NCBI GenBank assembly: GCA_019232645.1
Contig: JAFANO010000684.1
Span: 1 to 7,325, forward strand
Source of the DNA: Planctomycetaceae bacterium
Lineage (GTDB): Bacteria > Planctomycetota > Planctomycetia > Isosphaerales > Isosphaeraceae
Length of the DNA stretch: 7,325 nt
Reading direction: 5' to 3'
In this document: positions 1 to 5,870 of the stretch, piece by piece
Layout: each line of letters begins with the position of its first letter
How positions within the stretch are numbered: position 1 is the first letter of the stretch
The notes under the pieces: generated by a model
The model's database searches: none
What the model was told of the DNA's origin: nothing
The model's input: only the letters and a program-made list of their open reading frames with translations
Program-made: the position numbers and the translations under genes

Positions 1-353
1 GCACTGTCAATCAGGATCGAGGGCTTCTGGATTCACCTAGTCTACAAATGATCATAATTCAGATCCAGGAGACCCGTCCGACCCCCGCCGAATGCGGCGA
101 ATTCGAGGACATCGGACGTCGCCGGCCCGATGATGAACCAGGGGCGAAGGGCCTCAGTTGGTTGGCAATTCGGATGAGGGTCAGACCTGTCCCTTGCTGC
201 AACGAATGCTGATAAATATATGCTATATTAATGTTGTTTTGGAAGACCTCTTCATCCCGGTCCGGAGCGCACGTCATGGCGCTTCAAGTTGCGGAACCAC
301 GGCCTGTCGGTCCGTGTCGTACGGCGACAAGCCCCCGGCTTCAGCCGTGAGGT
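1..353. other. Left-edge noncoding stretch, no supported gene
   Basis: No frame here gives a recognisable protein. Two things stand out. First, CGTCCGA (75-81) can pair with TCGGACG (112-118), enclosing a smaller hairpin, CGCCG (86-90) with CGGCG (95-99), so a nested RNA structure is possible. Second, positions 210-243 form a sharply AT-rich island in otherwise GC-rich DNA. On the plus strand TTGCTG (194-199) and TATATG (217-222) are 17 nt apart, a weak sigma70-like pair, but no plus-strand gene follows. A 72-codon minus-strand frame (277 to 59) crosses the island; its codon use is unlike the other genes here and I do not accept it as a gene. Confidence 0.5.
321..348 (-). terminator. Nested hairpin just after alkA, possible terminator
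   Basis: Starting 5 nt beyond the alkA stop codon, ACGGC (321-325) pairs with GCCGT (344-348). Inside this, AAGCC (329-333) pairs with GGCTT (337-341) around a CCC loop. The position fits a transcript end, but no T-run follows on the minus strand, so intrinsic termination is uncertain. It could instead be a 3'-end stabilising structure. Confidence 0.4.
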
Positions 354-1052
354 TCATGATGGACGTCCCCCTTTCTCTTCCGCCTCCGGGTTCTGCGCAA
401 CCTTGGTATCGATCGTCCTCCAGAGATACCAGATGGCGATGGTCCGGAACGGCCGCCAGGGCTCGGCCAGCGCGCGGCACTGCGCGGGCCTGGGCAGCTC
501 GGCCAGGCCGTGGTGGTCGCGGAGCGCGACGCGGACGCCCAGGTCGCCGACCGGCAGGACGTCGGGCCGGTTCAGGGCGAAGATCAGGAACATCTCGGCG
601 GTCCAGGTCCCGACGCCCTTGACCGACGTGAGCCGGGCGACGATCGCGTCGTCGTCCCAGGCGTCGAACGCGTCGAGCGGGACATCCCCGCTGGCGACCG
701 CCTCGGCCAGGTTCAGGACGTACCGCGCCTTGACGCCCGAGAGCCCCACGCTTCGGAGCCTCGACTCGCCCAGGGCGAGCAAGGTCCCGGGCTCGTGCGG
801 CGTGCCGCCGAGGTCGCGGAGCCGCTGATCGATCGACGCGGCGGCCCGCGACGAGATCTGCTGGCCGATGATCGCGCGGACCAGCGTCCCGAACCGATCT
901 TGCCGCGGCGTCAGCCGGCACTGCCCGAATCGGTCGATCAGCTCCGACCACCTCGGGTCCACCCTCCGGAGGTGGGCGACCGCCTCGGCCCAGGGCTCTT
1001 GATGCGTGCGGGTCTGGGTCTGGTTCCGTGTCCGCGCGGGTATTCTGGCCAT
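354..1052 (-). CDS. alkA: AlkA-like DNA-3-methyladenine glycosylase (HhH-GPD family)
   Basis: A monofunctional DNA glycosylase that removes alkylated bases such as 3-methyladenine, the first step of base-excision repair. From the ATG at 1052 the protein has 232 residues, close to the compact bacterial AlkA homologues and shorter than E. coli AlkA (282), because the N-terminal domain is missing. Visible family features are the helical block GQQISSRAAASIDQRL (residues 63-78), the helix-hairpin-helix LTSVKGVGTWTAEMF (141-155) and the following VLPVGDLGVR, whose Asp170 matches the catalytic aspartate. The first 18 or so residues are Arg/Thr/Gln-rich and look unconserved. No Shine-Dalgarno precedes the ATG. 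The open frame continues upstream without a stop through a transposase remnant, with a possible GTG start at 1319, so the true start is not settled. It stands alone, about 700 bp downstream of the next gene on the same strand. The family call is firm; substrate range is inferred. Confidence 0.88.
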   Translation of the reverse strand: MARIPARTRNQTQTRTHQEPWAEAVAHLRRVDPRWSELIDRFGQCRLTPRQDRFGTLVRAIIGQQISSRAAASIDQRLRDLGGTPHEPGTLLALGESRLRSVGLSGVKARYVLNLAEAVASGDVPLDAFDAWDDDAIVARLTSVKGVGTWTAEMFLIFALNRPDVLPVGDLGVRVALRDHHGLAELPRPAQCRALAEPWRPFRTIAIWYLWRTIDTKVAQNPEAEEKGGRPS

Positions 1053-1066
1053 GGCGGCGTGAGTGT

Positions 1067-1319
1067 TCGAGCGGTTATGAGATGCGGGAACAGCCGATGC
1101 TGGATCGGGTTGTACTTGGACGTAGACGGTGGGTCGCGCGCCACTTCGGATCTCGATCCCGAGCCGATCGACCAGGCGCTGAGTCAGCAGCCACCGGTCC
1201 AGTTGCCGGACGAGCAGGAGGTAGGGACTGGCGGGCTTGCCGCCACCGCGCAGATGCAGGCAGGCCAGGGCCTGTCCCAGGCCGTGCCGGTGGAGCAGCA
1301 TCTGGAGCTGCCGCACCAC
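1067..1319 (-). pseudogene. Frameshifted C-terminal fragment of an ISAzo13-like transposase
   Basis: Two adjacent minus-strand frames together rebuild a piece that I recognise as the C-terminal part of an ISAzo13-type DDE transposase. The first frame ends in RLVDRLGIEIR (codons down to 1146). Skipping one base (1145) and continuing at 1144 reads VARDPPSTSKYNPI then QHRLFPHLITAR, ending at 1067. Family members carry LADRLGIEIR followed by a PP-x-TSKYNPIEHRLFPH block at this place. The single extra base therefore looks like an inactivating frameshift. The part upstream of LVDRLG (from about 1319) is in one open frame and contains a GGG that may be the remains of the D-x-GGSN catalytic motif, but that match is poor. 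No terminal inverted repeats or target duplications are visible. The 3' end of the fragment lies only 15 bp before the alkA ATG. Family assignment is from memory of the motif and was not searched. Confidence 0.65.
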
Positions 1320-1331
1320 CTGCGTGTAGTA

Positions 1332-1337
1332 TCCTCC
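1332..1337 (-). promoter_or_regulatory. Possible ribosome binding site GGAGGA before GTG 1319
   Basis: On the minus strand GGAGGA lies 12 nt before the GTG at 1319 (13-15 nt before the second GTG). It is the only good Shine-Dalgarno-like sequence upstream of the alkA open frame. The spacing is longer than optimal. It may be a relic of the insertion element or may now drive an N-terminally extended AlkA. Confidence 0.3.
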
Positions 1338-1382
1338 CGCCGGGATCCTGAGCCGACCCGGAGGACGCTCGCCCTGGCTTCA

Positions 1383-1749
1383 CCCGCGAGTTTCGCATAC
1401 CTTGCCGCGCTTGCAAGAAGGATCAGGGATTTCGAATCGATCTCCCAACGCGGGAATTGTTCGAAATAATACGGATTCGAGGGATTTCGTGCGCTCGGTC
1501 TGCTGATTGGAAATCTGAAATCTCGAATTTGAGATCCAATCGTGAGCCGGGCGGTGTCGCTGACACGCGGCCTGCCGGGCACGTTCATCACGCGGATGCT
1601 TGGAGATCCGGGCGGCGATTGCAGGATCACTGGAAGAGAGCGGTCGGGAGGGAGGAGGGGGTCGGTCGGACGGACTCGGACGGGGCACGATCCATTCGCG
1701 AGGGCAGGAGGGACGCGGGGCATGGGGCGGGACCTCCTCTCGACGTCGA
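1383..1749. other. Noncoding stretch between the 709-residue gene and the transposase remnant
   Basis: No frame on either strand shows a recognisable protein. The right part (about 1620-1749) is strongly purine-biased on the plus strand. The left part (about 1405-1545) is noticeably AT-richer than the surroundings. It contains the palindrome listed separately, a short inverted pair CGAAAT (1462-1467) / ATTTCG (1484-1489), and a compact hairpin GTGTC-GCT-GACAC (1554-1566). The region could hold the terminator of the upstream cluster and a promoter for alkA, but I see no clear -35/-10 pair. Confidence 0.5.
1505..1541. repeat. AT-rich imperfect palindrome of 37 bp
   Basis: The segment starts GATTGGAAATCTGAAAT and ends GAATTTGAGATCCAATC. 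The arms are imperfect inverted copies: GATTGGA and TCCAATC pair fully, followed by TCT/AGA and an A/T-rich centre around CGA, with a 2-nt bulge. It is a low-GC island between two genes on the same strand. It could be a miniature intergenic repeat, a protein-binding operator or a bidirectional terminator stem. Confidence 0.5.
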
Positions 1750-3879
1750 TCAGCTCGCCCGCCTCCGTCCCCTCTTCCACCGAGTCGGCAGTTCACGCGG
1801 AGGGGGGCGTGGCGGGAACGTCCGGAAGGAGCGTCGGGAACGAACGGCACCTCGCGGCGAGCGTCTCCGGGGGTCGGGCGTGACCCGAGCCCCCCGGCCG
1901 GATCGGGCGCGACGCCTCGACGGCGCCACAACCGTGTCCGACGTCGCCGCGCGAGTACGGGGCCAACAGGCCCTATCGAGGGAGTCGGCAAGCGCCAAGT
2001 GGGTCGATCGAGGCGACAGGCCGGGCGAGGCGGCCGAGGCGAGTCGGTCCTTCCCCACGCCCCCAGGCGGGACGACGTCGATCTCACCGAACCAGGCGGC
2101 GACGGGGACTTCCGGCGCGAGACCGTGGTCCCCCGACGCCTCGCCCGGGCCGATCTCCGGGTCGTCCGCCCGCCGGGCCGCGGGGGCTTCCTCCGCCGCG
2201 ACCGCCGCTTCTTTCTCGACCTCGAACGCCTGGTCTCCCTCGGCGCGGGTCAACGGCCCATCACCGCCGCAATCCACCCCACACGACGCAACGTGAGACG
2301 ACCCGGGCTCCTCGGCCTCGGCGACCTGGCCCGAGGCGTCCGGCTCCTCCGCGCGGGGAGGCGTGACCCCTTCGCGCGACGGAGATGGTTCGCCCTCAGC
2401 CGGTTCGTCGCTCCGACCCGGTTCCTCGACGGTCGCGACACCCTCCACGCTCACCGGAGTGACCGCGGCGGCGTCTTCCTCGCTGGGGGGCAACGGCCCC
2501 TCAGAGCCGCAGGCGTCACCGCACGATTCGCCACAAGGCGACTCGGTTCCCGCGACCTCGACGACGTGCTCAGCCTCGACGACCTGATCCGAGGTATCCG
2601 GCTCCGCCGCGCGGGGAGGTGTGGCCTCCTCGACCGTCGGGGATGGATCGCCCTCGACCGGTTCGACCGAGACCGGCTCATCGACTCGACCCGGCCCCTC
2701 GACGGTCGCGACATCCTTCGCGATCACCGGAGTGGCCGCGACAGCATCATCCTCGCTGAGGATCAACAGCCCATCATGACCGCAACCTTCCACGATCGAT
2801 TCCTCGCGATGCGACTCGAGGTCCGCGGCCTCGGCGACCTGATCCGAGACATCCGACTCCACAGAGTGAGGAGGCGTGACCTCCTCGACCGACGGGGACG
2901 GGTCCGCTCCGGACGGTTCATCGCTTCGGCCCGGCTCCTCGAGGGTCGTGACATCCTCTGCGATCACCGGGGCGTCATCGGCAGAGGGGAGCGAGGTCGG
3001 CGCGTCCGATCCGGACTGACCCGCTCCCTCGACGCCTTCGGGCGTGCGCGGAGGTCGCACCTCCGCGAACGATGAGAATTCTGGCTCCGCGACGGGCTCG
3101 ACCGGGGCTGCCTTGACCCGAGGCTCCAGCGCGCCGAGATCGTCGGCGACCGGGGCGTCGAGCTCCGGCAGGCCCTCGGTCGCCGACGGGACCGGCACCT
3201 GGGGGCGGTCCGGTTCAGCCTCGATCGCCGGGGCGGATTCTTCGACCGTCGGGTCCGGGATCTCGGCCCGGACGAACTTGCCGGGGCCGACCCGGACCCA
3301 GGTTGCGCTCGCGCCGGACGGCTCGACGGCCGCCGTCGCTTTCCCTCGGCCTCGGCCTCGGCCTCGCCGGGCTTTCGCCGCGACGGGCCCGGGCTCGGGG
3401 GCCGTCTCCGGGACCCCAGAGACTTCGGCCAGAGGCACCGGCTCGGCCGGAGCCTGGTGGTCGCCCTCGACCTTGGCGCGATCATCGGCACCCTCGGGGT
3501 TGGGGACCGGTCGAGGTCTCGGGCCCTCGAGGCCCGCCGTGTCCCCGCCCCGACCCGGCGGGAACAGGATCAAGGCCATCAAGAGGAGGTAAGGGGGGAC
3601 CAGCCAGCTCGAGGCCCAGAGGGCCAGCGCCAAGCTGGTCAAGCCGATCAGCACGCCCAGGAACCCGGCCCAGAGCCATACGCGGATGCGGGCTCGAGGA
3701 CTCGAGTCGGGGACGTTGGACGGGCCTGGGGTGATCGATGGGTCGTCGTGCCGCACGCGGAGCCGCTCCGGTCGGACTGGGCCATCCTGGGGTCGGCGGC
3801 GACGCCGAGGCCCGCCCTCCTTGGCATTATCGGAAGATCCACCCGGCCTCCTGGCGTTTTTCCCACGACGCCGACGCAT
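1750..3879 (-). CDS. Membrane-anchored low-complexity protein with acidic repeats, unknown function
   Basis: A 709-residue protein that I do not recognise. In order: a basic Arg-rich start (1-45, with RRRRRP at 25-30); two hydrophobic helices with a short turn (about 67-90 and 92-108, the second containing YLLLMALILF), which would form a membrane hairpin with both ends in the cytoplasm; an RGRGRGRG run (172-179); a small ordered-looking island TWVRVGPGKFVRAEIP (193-208); an acidic Pro/Glu/Ala/Val-rich region with three imperfect repeats (301-547), each with a Cys-Gly motif near its end; and a strongly basic tail (about 620-709) with almost no acidic residues. The ATG lies 4 nt after the hemC stop, implying coupled translation. 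The long acidic frame and conserved repeat spacing support real coding. The last 90 codons resemble translated noncoding GC-rich DNA, so the ancestral stop may have been lost. Function unknown. Confidence 0.7.
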   Translation of the reverse strand: MRRRRGKNARRPGGSSDNAKEGGPRRRRRPQDGPVRPERLRVRHDDPSITPGPSNVPDSSPRARIRVWLWAGFLGVLIGLTSLALALWASSWLVPPYLLLMALILFPPGRGGDTAGLEGPRPRPVPNPEGADDRAKVEGDHQAPAEPVPLAEVSGVPETAPEPGPVAAKARRGRGRGRGKATAAVEPSGASATWVRVGPGKFVRAEIPDPTVEESAPAIEAEPDRPQVPVPSATEGLPELDAPVADDLGALEPRVKAAPVEPVAEPEFSSFAEVRPPRTPEGVEGAGQSGSDAPTSLPSADDAPVIAEDVTTLEEPGRSDEPSGADPSPSVEEVTPPHSVESDVSDQVAEAADLESHREESIVEGCGHDGLLILSEDDAVAATPVIAKDVATVEGPGRVDEPVSVEPVEGDPSPTVEEATPPRAAEPDTSDQVVEAEHVVEVAGTESPCGESCGDACGSEGPLPPSEEDAAAVTPVSVEGVATVEEPGRSDEPAEGEPSPSREGVTPPRAEEPDASGQVAEAEEPGSSHVASCGVDCGGDGPLTRAEGDQAFEVEKEAAVAAEEAPAARRADDPEIGPGEASGDHGLAPEVPVAAWFGEIDVVPPGGVGKDRLASAASPGLSPRSTHLALADSLDRACWPRTRAATSDTVVAPSRRRARSGRGARVTPDPRRRSPRGAVRSRRSFRTFPPRPPPRELPTRWKRGRRRAS
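2239..2979 (-). repeat. Three tandem imperfect repeats inside the 709-residue protein
   Basis: Units cover residues 301-376 (2752-2979), 377-467 (2479-2751) and 468-547 (2239-2478). Shared landmarks in each are an opening DDA/EDA, EEPGRSDEP or EGPGRVDEP, a DPSPS/EPSPS-like block, TPPH or TPPR, SDQV or SGQV followed by EA, and a terminal Cys-Gly motif leading into GLLILSE, GPLPPSE or GPLTRAE. Unit 2 is longer by short insertions (SVEPVE and HVVEVA regions). The DNA also shows the periodicity, which points to duplication within the gene. Confidence 0.75.
3345..3368. repeat. CTCGGC hexanucleotide microsatellite
   Basis: Three perfect CTCGGC copies and one CTCGCC copy lie in tandem. On the minus strand they encode the alternating Arg-Gly run at about residues 171-178 of the 709-residue protein. 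Changes in copy number would keep the frame and alter only the length of the RG stretch. Confidence 0.8.
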
Positions 3880-3883
3880 CGGC

Positions 3884-4855
3884 TCAAGGACGACGGATGC
3901 CTCGCAGGAGGCGATCGGCCCCCCGTTCGAGGAGGGCTTGGGCGACCCGGCGGCCTAGATCATCGGGACGGTCCAGGGGGCCGGTGAAGGACGCGAAGAC
4001 CCGCTCGCGGCCCTCGGGGTCGAAGACGGCGGCGTCGAGCGCCAGGCCGTCGTTGGTGTCGCGGGCCCAGGCGGCCACCGGGACCATGCATCCCCCCTGC
4101 AGCTCGGCCAGCGCCCGGCGCTCGGCGATGACCGCGCGGTGGGTGGCCGGGTCGTCCAGCGGGGCGAGCAGGGCCAGGGTCGTCGCGTCGTCGTCGCGGC
4201 ACTCGATGCCCAGCGCCCCTTGCCCGACCCCGGGCAGGAATCGGGGAGGCCCGAGCCGCTCGGTGACGTGCCGCTCGAGGCCGAGCCGGCGGAGCCCCGC
4301 TTCGGCCAGGACCACCGCGTCGAGGTCGCCCCCGAGCGCCCGGTTCAGCCGGGTCTCGATGTTGCCCCGGACGCCGACGATGTTCAGGCCGGGACGGGCG
4401 TGGAGGAGCTGGGCCCGCCGCCGGAGCGAGCCGGTCCCGACCGTGGCCCCGTCGGGCAGGGCGTCCAGGGTCCCGTGGCTCGGGGCGATCAGGGCGTCGG
4501 CCTCGTCCTCGCGGCACGGCACGGCGCCCAGAGTCAGGCCCTCGGGGCCCTGCGTCGGCAGGTCCTTCAGACTGTGCACCGCGACCTCGACGGCCGACGC
4601 GATCAGGGCACGCTGGATCTCCTTGGTGAAGAGGCCCAGGCCGCCGATCGCCGCCAGCGGTGAGTCGCGGTCGTGGTCCCCCTGCGTCTTGATCTCGACC
4701 AACTCGACGACCAGGCCGGGGTGGAGCGCGCGGAGGCGGTCGGCGACCCAGCCGGCCTGCCACCGCGCCAGGAGGCTGCCGCGCGTCCCGATCCGGAACA
4801 GATCCCGGGGGCGAGGGGCAGTCGCGTCGGCCGCGGCATCGGCATGGGACGTCAT
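3884..4855 (-). CDS. hemC: Porphobilinogen deaminase (hydroxymethylbilane synthase)
   Basis: Cytoplasmic enzyme that joins four porphobilinogen units into hydroxymethylbilane in tetrapyrrole (heme) synthesis. At 323 residues it is slightly longer than the usual ~310, with about 18 extra N-terminal residues before FRIGTRGSLLA (20-30). Family motifs are all present: KTQGD (56-60), GLFTKEIQRAL (75-85), HSLKDLPT (94-101) with Asp98 at the catalytic aspartate position, the substrate/cofactor arginine stretch GTGSLRRRAQL (140-150), VRGNIETRL (162-170), GVGQGALGIE (209-218), and ELQGGCMVPVAA (251-262) with Cys256 as the dipyrromethane attachment site. The ATG follows the comF stop by a single nucleotide and the next ORF starts 4 nt after its own stop, so it is the middle gene of a coupled cluster. 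No other hem gene is in the window. Nothing looks damaged. Confidence 0.97.
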   Translation of the reverse strand: MTSHADAAADATAPRPRDLFRIGTRGSLLARWQAGWVADRLRALHPGLVVELVEIKTQGDHDRDSPLAAIGGLGLFTKEIQRALIASAVEVAVHSLKDLPTQGPEGLTLGAVPCREDEADALIAPSHGTLDALPDGATVGTGSLRRRAQLLHARPGLNIVGVRGNIETRLNRALGGDLDAVVLAEAGLRRLGLERHVTERLGPPRFLPGVGQGALGIECRDDDATTLALLAPLDDPATHRAVIAERRALAELQGGCMVPVAAWARDTNDGLALDAAVFDPEGRERVFASFTGPLDRPDDLGRRVAQALLERGADRLLRGIRRP

Positions 4856-4856
4856 T

Positions 4857-5609
4857 TCAGGCCTTCCCCCCGGCTCGGCCGACCACGACGACCACGACCC
4901 GCTTTGCTCCCGCTCGCTTCAGCTCGCGGGCAGCCGCGCCACAGGTCGCGCCCGTGGTCAGGATGTCGTCGACCAGCAGCACCGTCCGGCCGCGGAGGGC
5001 CGGCGACCGTTCGGCCCGGAACGCCCCGCGCAGAAGATTGGCCCGCTCGGTCCGGCCCAGGCGCGCCAGGGGGGGCGTCCTCGTGACCCGGCGGAGCGGC
5101 CGGACCAGCCTCAGCGAGAGCCGATCCGCCAGCCCCCGGGCCAGCGCCTCGGCCTGGTTGTAGCCCCGCGACCACTGCCGCCGCCAGTGGAGCGGGACCG
5201 GCACCACGCACGCCTCCTCCGGTCCGAGACGGACCTCGGCGCGGGCCTCGACCAACAGCTCGGCAAGCCAGGGGGCGATCCAGGCGTTCCGCTCATGCTT
5301 CAGGCGGAGGCAGAGGTCGCGGATCGGCCCCTCGTAGGGCCCCAGCGCGATCGCCCCGTCGAACCCGAGCGACCGCCCCCGGCACTCGAAGCAGCCCCCG
5401 GACCGGTCGGACCACGGACCCAGCGGCATGGCGCAGCGGCGGCAGGACATGCCCGAGGCCTCCAGCAGCTCCCGCCGGCAATCCCCGCAAAACGGCGACA
5501 CGTCCGCCTCGGTGCCGCAGACCAGGCATTCCCACGGGAAGACCAGCGCGTCGACCGCCCGCCACCACGAGACCCACCCGCGCTGAAGCCATCGCGCTCC
5601 AGATACCAC
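4857..5609 (-). CDS. comF: ComF-family phosphoribosyltransferase with N-terminal zinc-ribbon cysteines
   Basis: A 250-residue member of the ComF/GntX family. The family is linked to natural DNA uptake in Firmicutes and Haemophilus, but elsewhere its substrate and role are unclear. The N-terminal part has four CxxC pairs (Cys28/31, 41/44, 56/59 and 73/76), as expected for zinc-ribbon knuckles. The C-terminal part is a type I PRTase fold: VPVPLHWRRQWSRGYNQAEALA (split around residues 136-157) is the family's R-x-x-x-R-G-[YF]-N-Q segment, and VLLVDDILTTGATC (210-223) is the PRPP-binding loop. The best start is a GTG at 5609, because it gives the expected short lead into ALVFPWECLVCG and no in-frame ATG competes. 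No strong Shine-Dalgarno is seen, only GGGAAAC stretches. It is the first gene of the cluster, and its stop is 1 nt before hemC. No other competence gene is nearby, so a DNA-uptake role cannot be inferred from context. Confidence 0.93.
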   Translation of the reverse strand: MVSGARWLQRGWVSWWRAVDALVFPWECLVCGTEADVSPFCGDCRRELLEASGMSCRRCAMPLGPWSDRSGGCFECRGRSLGFDGAIALGPYEGPIRDLCLRLKHERNAWIAPWLAELLVEARAEVRLGPEEACVVPVPLHWRRQWSRGYNQAEALARGLADRLSLRLVRPLRRVTRTPPLARLGRTERANLLRGAFRAERSPALRGRTVLLVDDILTTGATCGAAARELKRAGAKRVVVVVVGRAGGKA

Positions 5610-5770
5610 GACACGTTTCCCGTTTCCCGAATGACGTCAACAGACCCGCCACCCCACCGTCGAAAGGGCCCCAACTCGTTGCCGCTCTGGCATCTCCACT
5701 CCCCCTTGTGAGGGAGGGGATCGGATCGCCAATCTCCACGCGGACTTACCACATCGTCAACGGTATTACC
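5610..5770. other. Short intergenic gap upstream of comF
   Basis: The promoter of the comF-hemC cluster should lie here or further upstream. TTGACG (5760-5755, minus strand) is a reasonable -35 match but lacks a convincing -10 17 nt on. The 8-bp perfect palindrome TGACGTCA (5632-5639) lies 23 nt before the comF start and could be an operator half-site pair, though such short palindromes also occur by chance. Confidence 0.35.
5699..5716 (-). terminator. Weak hairpin CTCCC/GGGAG downstream of rlmN
   Basis: CTCCC (5699-5703) can pair with GGGAG (5712-5716) around an 8-nt loop, about 155 nt after the rlmN stop and 55 nt after the stop of the small ORF. There is no T-run. It resembles the CCCTC-loop-GAGGG intergenic repeats common in high-GC genomes, so termination is only one possibility. 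Confidence 0.25.
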
Positions 5771-5866
5771 TCAAGGTCCCCGCCGGCCGGTCCTCAGGTA
5801 CGGCTCCAGGTGCTCCCGAGACTGGTGCCGCTCCCGAACCAGCAGCGACTCGGCCAAGGCACGCAT
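5771..5866 (-). CDS. Possible 31-residue small protein directly after rlmN
   Basis: An ATG lies 4 nt after the rlmN stop, preceded by GACGGG, which overlaps the stop region and could serve for re-initiation. The predicted peptide starts MRALAESLLVRERHQSREHL and is rich in Arg, Glu and Leu, with a pattern compatible with one amphipathic helix. Third codon positions are mostly G or C, as in the confirmed genes. There are no known motifs. Its shortness and the high GC content mean an open frame of this size can arise by chance. It may be a real small protein, the tail of a decayed gene, or nothing. Confidence 0.3.
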   Translation of the reverse strand: MRALAESLLVRERHQSREHLEPYLRTGRRGP

Positions 5867-5870
5867 CCCG

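Noticed and set aside
59..277. 72-codon minus-strand frame near the left edge
   Set aside because: No Shine-Dalgarno, no known motif, and codon use unlike the confirmed genes; half of it is an AT-rich island.
1600..3075. Plus-strand 491-codon open frame with its own repeats
   Set aside because: It is antisense to the 709-residue gene; its Arg-rich composition and repeats simply mirror the repeats of the minus-strand gene.
3738..5711. Plus-strand 657-codon open frame
   Set aside because: It lies antisense over hemC and comF, both of which are certain, and has a Ser/Arg/Pro composition typical of a shadow frame.
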